Assembly (NCBI RefSeq): GCF_014698995.1
Contig: NZ_JACWZZ010000001.1
Coordinates: forward strand, 186,001 to 250,000
Length of the DNA: 64,000 nucleotides
Source: Hymenobacter duratus
GTDB taxonomy: Bacteria; Bacteroidota; Bacteroidia; Cytophagales; Hymenobacteraceae
Reading direction: 5' to 3'
The translations under genes and the position numbers were made by a program. The notes beneath the pieces are model-generated. The model saw only the letters and a program-made list of their open reading frames with translations, was not told where the DNA came from and did not search any database. This document shows, in pieces, positions 42,251-49,737 of this stretch; position 1 is the stretch's first letter; every line of letters starts with the position of its first letter.

Positions 42251-43240
42251 CTACCCTACCAAAACTGGCTCGGTAGCAATAATTTCGTTCAGGATGGCGT
42301 GCACTTCATCTACCGAATCGGTTTCGACGAGGCGCATACGCCACTGCTTGGCGCCTTCGAGGCCCCGGAAATACTGGGCGTAGTGACGGCGCATCTCAAA
42401 GATGCCCACGCGCCCACCTTTCCACTCAATGCTCTTCTCAAAGTGCATGCGGCACATGTTCACGCGTTCCTCCACGGTAGGCGGAGCCAGTAGCTCGCCG
42501 GTAGCAACATAGTGCTTCACTTCCCTGAAAATCCAGGGGTAGCCGATGCTGGCGCGGCCTATCATCACACCATCCACGCCGTAGCGGTTTTTGTACTCCA
42601 CGGCTTTCTGCGGCGAGTCGATGTCGCCGTTGCCGAAGATGGGAATTTTGATGCGCGGGTTGTTCTTGATTTTGGCAATCAGGCGCCAGTCGGCGTCGCC
42701 TTTGTACATCTGCACACGGGTGCGGCCGTGTACGGTAAGCGCCTCGATGCCAATGTCCTGCAGGCGTTCAGCCACGTCTTCTACGTTCTTGGTGTCGTCG
42801 TCCCAGCCGAGGCGGGTTTTCACGGTCACGGGTAGGTGGGTGTTGCGCACCACGGCGCTGGTCATTTCCACCATCTTCGGCACGTCGCGGAGCAGGGCGG
42901 CGCCGGCACCGCGGCAGGCCACCTGCTTCACGGGGCAGCCGTAGTTGATGTCGATGAGGTCGGGGCCGGCCAGCGTGCTGATGCGGGCGCACTCGCCCAT
43001 CGTCTCCACGTCGGAGCCGAAGAGCTGAATGCCGATGGGTCGCTCGTAGTCGAACACATCGAGCTTCTTGCGGCTTTTGGCGGCGTCGCGGATGAGGCCT
43101 TCCGAGGAGATGAACTCGGTGTACATCAAATCGGCTCCGTTGGCCTTGCAGACCGCCCGGAAAGGCGGGTCCGACACGTCCTCCATGGGCGCGAGCAGCA
43201 ACGGGAAATCGGGCAAAGCAATGTCGCGGATGTAGACCAC
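42251..43240 (-). CDS. dusB: tRNA-dihydrouridine synthase, DusB type
   Basis: The 329-residue flavoenzyme reduces uridines in the tRNA D loop. The TIM barrel starts LLLAPMEDVSD. The catalytic Cys102 is in INYGCPVKQVACRGAGAALL. VKTRLGWDDDTKNVE, HGRTRVQMYKG and FGNGDI build the FMN site. The C-terminal helical domain has GVMIGRASIGYPWIF. Start: a GTG at 43240; a -7 element is 26 bases upstream. In other bacteria dusB precedes fis, but here a secreted YD-like protein follows. Confidence 0.95.
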   Translation of the reverse strand: MVYIRDIALPDFPLLLAPMEDVSDPPFRAVCKANGADLMYTEFISSEGLIRDAAKSRKKLDVFDYERPIGIQLFGSDVETMGECARISTLAGPDLIDINYGCPVKQVACRGAGAALLRDVPKMVEMTSAVVRNTHLPVTVKTRLGWDDDTKNVEDVAERLQDIGIEALTVHGRTRVQMYKGDADWRLIAKIKNNPRIKIPIFGNGDIDSPQKAVEYKNRYGVDGVMIGRASIGYPWIFREVKHYVATGELLAPPTVEERVNMCRMHFEKSIEWKGGRVGIFEMRRHYAQYFRGLEGAKQWRMRLVETDSVDEVHAILNEIIATEPVLVG

Positions 43241-43266
43241 GGGTAGGGGAGTTAGCGGATTTTACG

Positions 43267-43274
43267 CAAATTTA
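43267..43274 (-). promoter_or_regulatory. -7 element TAAATTTG of dusB
   Basis: This perfect TANNTTTG on the minus strand lies 26 bases before the GTG at 43240. Confidence 0.5.
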
Positions 43275-43284
43275 CGACAATCTG

Positions 43285-43385
43285 GTGCCTAGTGCTCGGG
43301 GCTTGGTGCTTAGGGCGTTCTACTGGCCTCTGAGCCACCCTACTTTCCAAGCCCCGAGCACTAGGCACAAAGCTCTAAGCACCAA
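43285..43385. repeat. Composite inverted repeat, 22-bp arms plus an overlapping 11-bp pair
   Basis: The arms 43285-43306 and 43347-43368 are perfect reverse complements. A second pair, TTGGTGCTTAG (43303-43313) with CTAAGCACCAA (43375-43385), overlaps the first, so the RNA could switch between two folds. The right end lies six bases before the CPBP gene ATG, between divergent dusB and CPBP genes. Confidence 0.85.
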
Positions 43386-43391
43386 TTTCCC

Positions 43392-44435
43392 ATGAAAGGT
43401 TTCGTGTCCAGCCGTCTACACCCATTTGTCAACCTGCTATTGCTGGTGGGGCTGATGCTGCTGGCCCTGTGCCTGGCCGGTTTCCTGATGGCGGTGCTCA
43501 GCAACCTGTTTTTTGGCGTCGGTTTGCTTGAAATCGGCAACGTCACGAAAGACCCGTCGGCAAACCCGCAGGGCTGGGGCGTCTCGATGCTGAGCCAGGG
43601 CGTGCTGCTGTTTTTGGGCTTTGGCGGGGCTGCGCTGGCATTGCCCCTAATTACCGGCTACTCGTTGCAAGACTATTTCACGCCGCGCCGGCCCGTGCCG
43701 GCCGTGTGGTTACTGGGCGCAGCCGGCGCCGTAATTCTGAGCGTGCCGTTTATGTCGGGGCTGGTAGAATGGAACGCCAACGCGCACTTCCCCGGCTTCC
43801 TGAAAGGTCTGGAAACCGAGGCCCGCGAGCTGGAAGAACGCGCCCAGGAGCTAACGCGCTACCTCACGCAGTTCAGTTCGCCCACTCGGTTTCTGGTGGG
43901 GTTGCTGGTTATTGCCGTGGTGCCGGCTATTGCCGAAGAACTGGTGTTCCGGGGCGTGGTGCAGCGGAATCTGGTGCAGTGGTTTGGCTCCAGGCACGTA
44001 GGCGTGTGGCTGGCGGCGGCCATTTTCAGTGCTATTCACTTTCAGTTTTTTGGCTTCATCCCGCGCTTCATTCTGGGGCTGCTGCTGGGCTACCTGTATG
44101 AGTGGAGTGGCAACATTCTGGTGCCAATGGCGGCCCACTTCACGCAGAATGCCTTCCAGATTGTGCTGCTTTATGCCCAGCAACGCGGCGCTTTCTCCAC
44201 CTTCGACCCCGATTCGACGGAGGCGCTACCGTGGTGGCAGCAGCTGATTTCGCTGGTTCTGACTGGCGCGGCGCTTTGGTTACTCTACCAACGCACGCTA
44301 CAGCCCACCACCGCGCAGCTGCCCACCGAAATGCACACGCTGGGCCGTGGCGGCGCGGCCATTGCGCATCCCACAACCCCGCCTCCCGCTGGCCGTACCC
44401 TCAGCCACGACGGCGTTGACATCAGCCGCGACTAG
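43392..44435 (+). CDS. CPBP-family intramembrane metalloprotease
   Basis: The 347-residue inner-membrane protein has about eight helices. The Abi/CPBP active site is clear: AEELVFRGVVQRNL (Glu-Glu...Arg, near residues 182-188), AAIFSAIHFQFFGFIPRF (His zinc ligand) and LYEWSGNILVPMAAHFTQNA (second His). Bacterial CPBP enzymes include CAAX-protease-like and bacteriocin-immunity members; the substrate is unknown. The C-terminus is hydrophilic and Pro-rich. Unusually, the start codon follows the repeat at 43285-43385 with only six bases between them. Confidence 0.9.
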   Translation: MKGFVSSRLHPFVNLLLLVGLMLLALCLAGFLMAVLSNLFFGVGLLEIGNVTKDPSANPQGWGVSMLSQGVLLFLGFGGAALALPLITGYSLQDYFTPRRPVPAVWLLGAAGAVILSVPFMSGLVEWNANAHFPGFLKGLETEARELEERAQELTRYLTQFSSPTRFLVGLLVIAVVPAIAEELVFRGVVQRNLVQWFGSRHVGVWLAAAIFSAIHFQFFGFIPRFILGLLLGYLYEWSGNILVPMAAHFTQNAFQIVLLYAQQRGAFSTFDPDSTEALPWWQQLISLVLTGAALWLLYQRTLQPTTAQLPTEMHTLGRGGAAIAHPTTPPPAGRTLSHDGVDISRD

Positions 44436-44589
44436 CCGCGTGCCCGGTGTGCGTGGCTTCGGCCGCCACTGCCTGCTCCTGCTCCTTCTCTTTGTTCCCT
44501 GACCTGGGCCCGTGCCCTTAGTACTTCCCCTTTTGTCCGAAACCGCTCCTTCTGTCTCTACTGATCCTGCCACGCCGGGCAAAAAGCCG

Positions 44590-45474
44590 ATGTCCAACTT
44601 AGGCCAGCGGATTCTTTTTGGTCTGATTGGGGCTGCCATGCTGCTGGTCAGCATCTGGTATAGCGCCTGGACGTTTGCGGCATTCTTTGCCGTGATGCAA
44701 GTGCGCATGCTATGGGAGTTTTACCGCATGATGCGCGAAGCCGGCTACAAACCCGCTGCGTTGTTGGGCAGTGGTATCAGTGGGTTAATTTTTGTTGGTG
44801 TGTTTGCGGTAGTAATCGTAAACAATGTCACTAACTCAAATGACCCAGACTTTCATGTAATAGTAGGCAATGGTGTACGCTTTGCAGGACCTGCACTAGT
44901 AGGCATTATTTTATTATTGCCAACGGTGCTGATTTTACGTGAGATGTATGCTTGGCCACGCGAAAAGCAGGATTTCTCGCCTTTTTCCAACGTAGGCGTG
45001 GCCCTGCTGGGCCTTCTTTACGTGAGCCTGCCGATGAGCTTGCTCAATGTAGTGGCGTTCAACGAACAAGGCTACGATTACCGGCGCATTCTGGCGCTGC
45101 TGCTATTGGTCTGGTCCTCGGATATTGGGGCGTATGCAGCAGGCAAGTCGTTTGGCAAGCACAAACTCGCCCCCAAAATTTCGCCCGGCAAAACCTGGGA
45201 AGGCGCCATTGGAGGCTTTCTGCTGACGCTGGCTATGGGCTGGGCGCTGGGCTATCTGCTGCCCGAACTCTCGCTCACCTACCGCCTCGTGGTAGCTGGG
45301 GTAGTGGCTGTATTCGGCCCGCTCGGCGACTTGGCGGAGTCCATGCTCAAGCGTAGCGTGGGCGTGAAGGACTCCGGCCGCATCATGCCTGGCCACGGTG
45401 GCCTGCTCGACCGGTTTGATGCTTTCCTATTTATTCTGCCTGTGCTGGCGCTGCTACAGTTGCTGCTAGGCTAA
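44590..45474 (+). CDS. cdsA: Phosphatidate cytidylyltransferase (CDP-diacylglycerol synthase)
   Basis: The 294-residue polytopic enzyme makes CDP-diacylglycerol from phosphatidic acid and CTP, the branch point for phospholipids. The C-terminal signature is complete: KISPGKTWEGAIGG, GDLAESMLKRSVGVKDSGRIMPGHGGLLDRFDAF, with the metal-binding aspartates. I start at ATG 44590; a GTG at 44512 and a TTG at 44533 in frame would add a short hydrophilic leader. Codons around 44790-44945 are unusually A+T-rich compared with the rest of the gene. psd (47202) completes the phosphatidylethanolamine branch. Confidence 0.94.
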   Translation: MSNLGQRILFGLIGAAMLLVSIWYSAWTFAAFFAVMQVRMLWEFYRMMREAGYKPAALLGSGISGLIFVGVFAVVIVNNVTNSNDPDFHVIVGNGVRFAGPALVGIILLLPTVLILREMYAWPREKQDFSPFSNVGVALLGLLYVSLPMSLLNVVAFNEQGYDYRRILALLLLVWSSDIGAYAAGKSFGKHKLAPKISPGKTWEGAIGGFLLTLAMGWALGYLLPELSLTYRLVVAGVVAVFGPLGDLAESMLKRSVGVKDSGRIMPGHGGLLDRFDAFLFILPVLALLQLLLG

Positions 45475-45503
45475 TTGCCGAAACTATCCGGCTCTGCCTG
45501 GTC

Positions 45504-45534
45504 GCGCGCTATTCTTCGGACTCGTGTAGCGCGC
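45504..45534 (+). terminator. Possible terminator hairpin after cdsA
   Basis: GCGCGCTA (45504-45511) pairs with TAGCGCGC (45527-45534). No T run follows, so it is weak evidence for termination. Confidence 0.4.
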
Positions 45535-45597
45535 TACGCCGAGCAAAGGGGCTTTTCTTTCACTTTCCAAGTCTGGCCGAGTATGTGGTAAACCCAC

Positions 45598-45605
45598 TAC
45601 CTTTG
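45598..45605 (+). promoter_or_regulatory. -7 element TACCTTTG of the glutamate dehydrogenase gene
   Basis: This perfect TANNTTTG lies 87 bases before the ATG at 45693. Confidence 0.55.
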
Positions 45606-45692
45606 GCCCCCAAACTGACCTGCGTGCACTCTTTGCCGCCCCCGGCGGAGTGCCGTTTATTCAAATTCCCCACCCACCAAACCTAACCCCGT

Positions 45693-46982
45693 ATGGCTGC
45701 CACCACGGTGTACAAAGAGCCGGCTCCCCGCGTCGATGCCGAAAATCCCCTCGAATCCATGATGTCGCGTTTCAACGTGGCCACGGAAATCCTGGGTCTT
45801 GACGAAGAAACTTACGACGTACTCAAAGCGCCCGACAAGCAGGTTATCGTGCACATTCCCGTCACGATGGATAACGGCAAAGTGCGCGTGTTTGAAGGCT
45901 ACCGGGTGGTGCACAACACCATTCTGGGCCCTTCGAAAGGCGGTATCCGCTACGACAAAAACGTGCACCTCGACGAGGTAAAGGCCCTGGCCGCCTGGAT
46001 GACGTGGAAGTGCGCCGTAGTTGACCTGCCTTATGGCGGTGCCAAAGGGGGTATCATCTGCGACCCGACGACCATGAGCGCCGGCGAAATCGAGCGTCTG
46101 ACCCGCGGCTATACTATGGCCCTGAAGGACGTGTTCGGGCCTGATAAGGACATTCCGGCTCCCGATATGGGCACCGGCCCACGCGAAATGGCGTGGCTGA
46201 TGGACGAATTCTCCAAAACGGTAGGCGCAACGTCGCCGGCTGTCGTGACGGGCAAGCCCTTGGTGATGGGTGGCTCGTTGGGCCGCACCGAGGCTACGGG
46301 CCGGGGCGTGATGGTATCGGCGCTGGCGGCGCTCAAGAAGCTGGATCTGGACCCTGCTACCGTATCGGCGGCGGTGCAGGGCTTCGGCAACGTGGGCTCA
46401 TGGGCCGCGAAGCTGCTAAGCGAGCAGGGCGTGAAAATCAAGTGCATTTCAGATGTAAGCGGCGCTTACTGGAATGAGGCCGGCATCAACATCGATGAGG
46501 CAGTAGCCTATAAAAACGCCCACAAAGGCCGCCTCGACGGTTTCCAGGGTGCTACCCTCATGGACAACGCCGACGACCTGCTGACCTCCGACGTGGACGT
46601 GCTGGTACCGGCTGCCGTGGAAGACGTTATTACCGAGCACAACGCCCACAAGATCAAAGCCAAGCTGATTGTGGAGGGGGCCAACGGCCCGACTTCGGCT
46701 TCCGCTGACCCTATTATCAACGAGAAAGGCATCATGGTGGTGCCGGACATTCTGGCCAATTCGGGCGGCGTAACCGTGAGCTACTTCGAGTGGGTGCAGA
46801 ACCGCCAAGGCTTCAAATGGACTGAGGAAATGGTAACCGAGCGTGCCGACCGGATTATGTCCGATGCCTTCGAGAAGGTGTACGCTACCAGCCAGAAATA
46901 CAACATTCCGATGCGCATTGCGGCCTACGTAGTAGCCATCGATAAAGTAGCCCAGACCTACCGCTTCCGCGGCGGCTTCTAA
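45693..46982 (+). CDS. Glutamate dehydrogenase (GLFV family)
   Basis: The 429-residue enzyme interconverts glutamate and 2-oxoglutarate plus ammonia. Lys82 (in GPSKGGIRY), Lys106 (in MTWKCAVVDLPYGGAKGG) and Lys118 are the substrate-binding and catalytic lysines. The NAD(P) domain has VQGFGNVGSWAAKL. The next segment has VVPDILANSGGVTVSYFEWVQN, characteristic of GDH rather than leucine dehydrogenase. Length agrees with hexameric catabolic GDH. Third GLFV enzyme of the window. Promoter at 45598. Confidence 0.95.
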   Translation: MAATTVYKEPAPRVDAENPLESMMSRFNVATEILGLDEETYDVLKAPDKQVIVHIPVTMDNGKVRVFEGYRVVHNTILGPSKGGIRYDKNVHLDEVKALAAWMTWKCAVVDLPYGGAKGGIICDPTTMSAGEIERLTRGYTMALKDVFGPDKDIPAPDMGTGPREMAWLMDEFSKTVGATSPAVVTGKPLVMGGSLGRTEATGRGVMVSALAALKKLDLDPATVSAAVQGFGNVGSWAAKLLSEQGVKIKCISDVSGAYWNEAGINIDEAVAYKNAHKGRLDGFQGATLMDNADDLLTSDVDVLVPAAVEDVITEHNAHKIKAKLIVEGANGPTSASADPIINEKGIMVVPDILANSGGVTVSYFEWVQNRQGFKWTEEMVTERADRIMSDAFEKVYATSQKYNIPMRIAAYVVAIDKVAQTYRFRGGF

Positions 46983-47055
46983 GGCAGCCCGGCTGCCTGC
47001 TCCGGATTTTCCGGCCAGTAGCTCGACTTTTTTAGCAGCTAATTCGTACCATTGA

Positions 47056-47088
47056 TTGGCCCGGACCATACGGTTCGGGCTATCTTTG
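47056..47088 (+). promoter_or_regulatory. Promoter of the phosphatidylserine decarboxylase gene
   Basis: TTG at 47056-47058, a 22-base spacer and a perfect TATCTTTG at 47081-47088. It lies 113 bases before the ATG at 47202. Confidence 0.6.
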
Positions 47089-47201
47089 TAAAAAGAGTAC
47101 CCTATTTTGTCACGCAAGCAGGCCTGTCTGCTTTGTATTCCGATTGATTAACCGGCCGCCACTACCCGCGAAAACCGTGTAATCTGCCACATCTGCGCTT
47201 C

Positions 47202-47882
47202 ATGAAGATCCACAAAGAAGGACGACGAATACTGTTCTTTACCCTGCTGGCCCTGCTGGCCGTTAACCTGCTGCTGTTCCGGGTGAATGCGGAAAACCTG
47301 CTCTTCAACCAGATTTTCGCGGGCGCCTCAGCCATTGCGTTTCTGCTGTTGCTGCAGTTTTTCCGGAGTCCGGCGCGGCGCCTGTTCACGCACGAGGACC
47401 TGCTCGTGGCCCCAGCCGACGGCAAGGTGGTGGTGATTGAGGACGTACATGAGCCGGAGTACTTTGATGATATGCGCAAGCAGATCAGCATTTTCATGTC
47501 GCCGATTAATGTGCACATCACCCGCAACCCAATTTCGGGTATTGTGCGCTACTTCAAGTACCATCCCGGCAACTATCTGGTGGCGTGGCACCCCAAAAGC
47601 AGCACCAAAAACGAGCGTACTACAGTGGTGGTAGAGTCGGAGGCTGGTCCGTTTGTGCTGTTCCGCCAGATTGCCGGCGCCATGGCCCGCCGCATCGTGT
47701 GGTATGTAAATGAAGGGGACGAGGTAAGCCAGGGCGAAGAGTTCGGCTTCATCAAGTTCGGCTCCCGCGTCGATATTTTCGTGCCGATTGATACGGACGT
47801 GAAAGTGCAGATCGGCGAGAAGGTAAAAGGCGGCCAGACGGTTATTGCCCAATTGAAAACCGAAGCGCCAAGCCTGTTTTAG
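47202..47882 (+). CDS. Phosphatidylserine decarboxylase family protein
   Basis: The 226-residue membrane-associated proenzyme forms phosphatidylethanolamine from phosphatidylserine. There are two N-terminal membrane segments. The fold then follows with APADGKVVVIED, MSPINVHITRNPISG, HPGNYLVAWHPKS and the processing site KFGSRVDIF (Gly-Ser, Ser near residue 188), where self-cleavage makes the pyruvoyl group. It is the short archaetidylserine-decarboxylase-like form common in Bacteroidota. It lies about 2.3 kb from cdsA on the same strand, so the lipid pathway is clustered, though the glutamate dehydrogenase gene intervenes. Confidence 0.92.
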   Translation: MKIHKEGRRILFFTLLALLAVNLLLFRVNAENLLFNQIFAGASAIAFLLLLQFFRSPARRLFTHEDLLVAPADGKVVVIEDVHEPEYFDDMRKQISIFMSPINVHITRNPISGIVRYFKYHPGNYLVAWHPKSSTKNERTTVVVESEAGPFVLFRQIAGAMARRIVWYVNEGDEVSQGEEFGFIKFGSRVDIFVPIDTDVKVQIGEKVKGGQTVIAQLKTEAPSLF

Positions 47883-47912
47883 AGCCTGCCAACTCGGCAC
47901 AGCTATATGCAT

Positions 47913-47962
47913 AACTACACAACAAGGCCCGACGCTAAAGCGCCGGGCCTTGTTGTGTAGTT
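47913..47962. terminator. 19-bp hairpin between convergent genes
   Basis: The arms 47913-47931 and 47944-47962 match perfectly, with further pairing inside. The core CACAACAAGGCCCG is the same as in the hairpin at 22690-22749. It lies between convergent psd and the GAF-domain gene. Confidence 0.8.
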
Positions 47963-48001
47963 GTTGGTTGTTCTGGCGTTAAGCAATGACAGGATAGTCG
48001 T

Positions 48002-48484
48002 TTAAAACCAACGAGCTGCCAGTTGCATCAGCTGCTCCAGGGCCTGCTGATCGTCGTGGTCGAAATCGTTGAGCTGGTCGCTGTCCACATCGAGCACAGC
48101 CACTACCTGGCCGGCTTTCAGCACGGGCACCACTATTTCAGATTTGGACTCGGAGCTGCAGGCAATATGGCCGGGAAACTGCTCTACATCGGGCACCAGC
48201 AGGGTAGTGGCCTGGGCCCAGCTGCTGCCACATACACCCTTGCCGCGCCGAATGCGGGTACAGGCGATAGGGCCCTGGAAAGGCCCCAGCACCAATTCCT
48301 CGTCTTTCACAAGGTAGAAGCCCACCCAGAAAAACCCGAAAGCCTGCCGGAGCGCGGCTACGGTATTAGCCAGGTTGGCCACCAGATCCGGTTCGCCGGT
48401 AGTCAGGGCTTCAATCTGGGGTAGGAGCTGGCGGTATTGTTCGGCTTTGGTGAGGGTGGTATCGAGGTGCAGTTCTTCGGCCAT
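48002..48484 (-). CDS. Free methionine-(R)-sulfoxide reductase (GAF domain)
   Basis: The 160-residue cytosolic protein repairs free methionine-R-sulfoxide using a GAF fold. The three catalytic cysteines are present with E. coli spacing (10 and 24): Cys75 in IACTRI, Cys85 in GKGVCGSSW, Cys109 in HIACSSESKSEIVVP. The PDVEQFPGHIAC motif is diagnostic. A -7 element TACCTTTG lies 70 bases upstream. It converges with psd. msrC is the name used in E. coli. Confidence 0.93.
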   Translation of the reverse strand: MAEELHLDTTLTKAEQYRQLLPQIEALTTGEPDLVANLANTVAALRQAFGFFWVGFYLVKDEELVLGPFQGPIACTRIRRGKGVCGSSWAQATTLLVPDVEQFPGHIACSSESKSEIVVPVLKAGQVVAVLDVDSDQLNDFDHDDQQALEQLMQLAARWF

Positions 48485-48554
48485 GGGTTGGATTGGATAC
48501 GGAAGTGAAACGACAAGTAAGCGTACTATACGCTATGGTGCGCTGCCGTATCAA

Positions 48555-48562
48555 CAAAGGTA
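48555..48562 (-). promoter_or_regulatory. -7 element TACCTTTG of the methionine sulfoxide reductase gene
   Basis: This perfect TANNTTTG on the minus strand lies 70 bases before the ATG at 48484, inside the 111-base spacer to ribD. Confidence 0.55.
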
Positions 48563-48595
48563 GCGGCCGGTTGGCTCTGGCTGGCTGTGTCTGCT

Positions 48596-49645
48596 TTACT
48601 TGTTGGCTCCGTTCACGTACACAAACAGCTCATCTTCGCCAAGCTGGCAATGCTCCCGCAACCCGCTCAGGCCCGGCTTGGGGGCCGATACGCCGCCGCC
48701 CAGCCGCTTGGGACTGCGCAACACCCGAATTTCGTCCCAGAGCCCATCCTTCAGCAGCGAGTTGAGCACGGTTGGGCCACCTTCTACCAGCACCGACTGC
48801 ACATTGCGCTGGTGTAAGTTGTTGAAGATCTGAGGAAACAGGTCTTCGGCTTCGGAAAGCATTACAAACCCGAGGTTGTTTTTGGTAGCCCGCTCCCGGT
48901 AGGTATAAACTACGGTAGGTTGCTGCCCATTGAAGAGGTGATGCGTAGGCGGCAGACTTAGGTTTTTGTCGATAACGATACGCGTTGGGTTGGGGCCTGG
49001 CCAGTCGCGCACGGTCAGGTGCGGGTTGTCGTGCAGGGCCGTGCGGGTACCCACCAGAATAGCCTGCTCTTCGGCCCGCCACTGGTGCACGGCCACCCGC
49101 GCCAGGTCGCCACTAATAGGCACCGATTGATAATAGGGCCCTGCTAGGTAGCCATCAGCCGTTTCGGCCCACTTTAGCACAACATATGGCCGCTTTTTCT
49201 CCTGAAACGTGAAAAACCGGCGGTTCAGCCAGCGGCCTTCGTGCTCTAGCACACCCGTTTCTACCGTTATGCCTGCTTCACGCAACCGGGCGAGGCCACG
49301 GCCTGCTACCAGCGGGTTCGGGTCGAGGTTGCAGACTACCACTTCTGGAATTCCTTTTTCAATAAGCAGGTCGGCGCAGGGAGGGGTTTTGCCGTGGTGG
49401 GAGCAGGGTTCCAGCGTTACGTAAGCGCGGCTATGCGGGAGCAGAGTAGGGTCGGCTACGGCTGCTACGGCATTCACTTCGGCATGTGGCCCGCCATACT
49501 GCCGGTGCCAGCCTTCCCCAATAATGCGGCCCTCATGCGTGATAACGCAGCCCACCAGCGGGTTGGGGCGGGCGGCGCCGGTGCCAAGCCGGGCCAGGTC
49601 CAGGGCACGGCGCATCATGAGCAGGTCGAAATCAGGAGTAGGCAT
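48596..49645 (-). CDS. ribD: Bifunctional riboflavin deaminase/reductase RibD
   Basis: The 349-residue protein catalyses the second and third steps of riboflavin synthesis. The N-terminal deaminase has zinc ligand His54-Ala-Glu56, then LEPCSHHGKTPPC (Cys81 and Cys90). The C-terminal reductase has KRPYVVLKWAETADG near residue 160 and LVEGGPTVLNSLL. Length is standard (about 350). It is divergent from prmC with a 92-base spacer. No other rib gene is adjacent and no FMN riboswitch pattern was found in the spacer. Confidence 0.95.
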   Translation of the reverse strand: MPTPDFDLLMMRRALDLARLGTGAARPNPLVGCVITHEGRIIGEGWHRQYGGPHAEVNAVAAVADPTLLPHSRAYVTLEPCSHHGKTPPCADLLIEKGIPEVVVCNLDPNPLVAGRGLARLREAGITVETGVLEHEGRWLNRRFFTFQEKKRPYVVLKWAETADGYLAGPYYQSVPISGDLARVAVHQWRAEEQAILVGTRTALHDNPHLTVRDWPGPNPTRIVIDKNLSLPPTHHLFNGQQPTVVYTYRERATKNNLGFVMLSEAEDLFPQIFNNLHQRNVQSVLVEGGPTVLNSLLKDGLWDEIRVLRSPKRLGGGVSAPKPGLSGLREHCQLGEDELFVYVNGANK

Positions 49646-49725
49646 AGGCGGGAAGGCTGAGCGGAATGATAAGCGAAATGTAACCCGAACTTTTAGCTTG
49701 CGCTACCCATCGGCAGCCAGCCGTG

Positions 49726-49733
49726 TACCTTTG
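49726..49733 (+). promoter_or_regulatory. -7 element TACCTTTG four bases before the prmC ATG
   Basis: This perfect TANNTTTG is followed by CCGC and the ATG at 49738. The predicted transcript starts at or next to the start codon, so it should be leaderless. A TTG at 49698 is 25 bases away. Confidence 0.6.
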
Positions 49734-49737
49734 CCGC

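Noticed and set aside
49646..49737. FMN riboswitch in front of ribD
   Set aside because: The 92-base spacer is too short for the usual RFN element and lacks its conserved helices. Only a weak -7-like TACATTTC is present on that strand.
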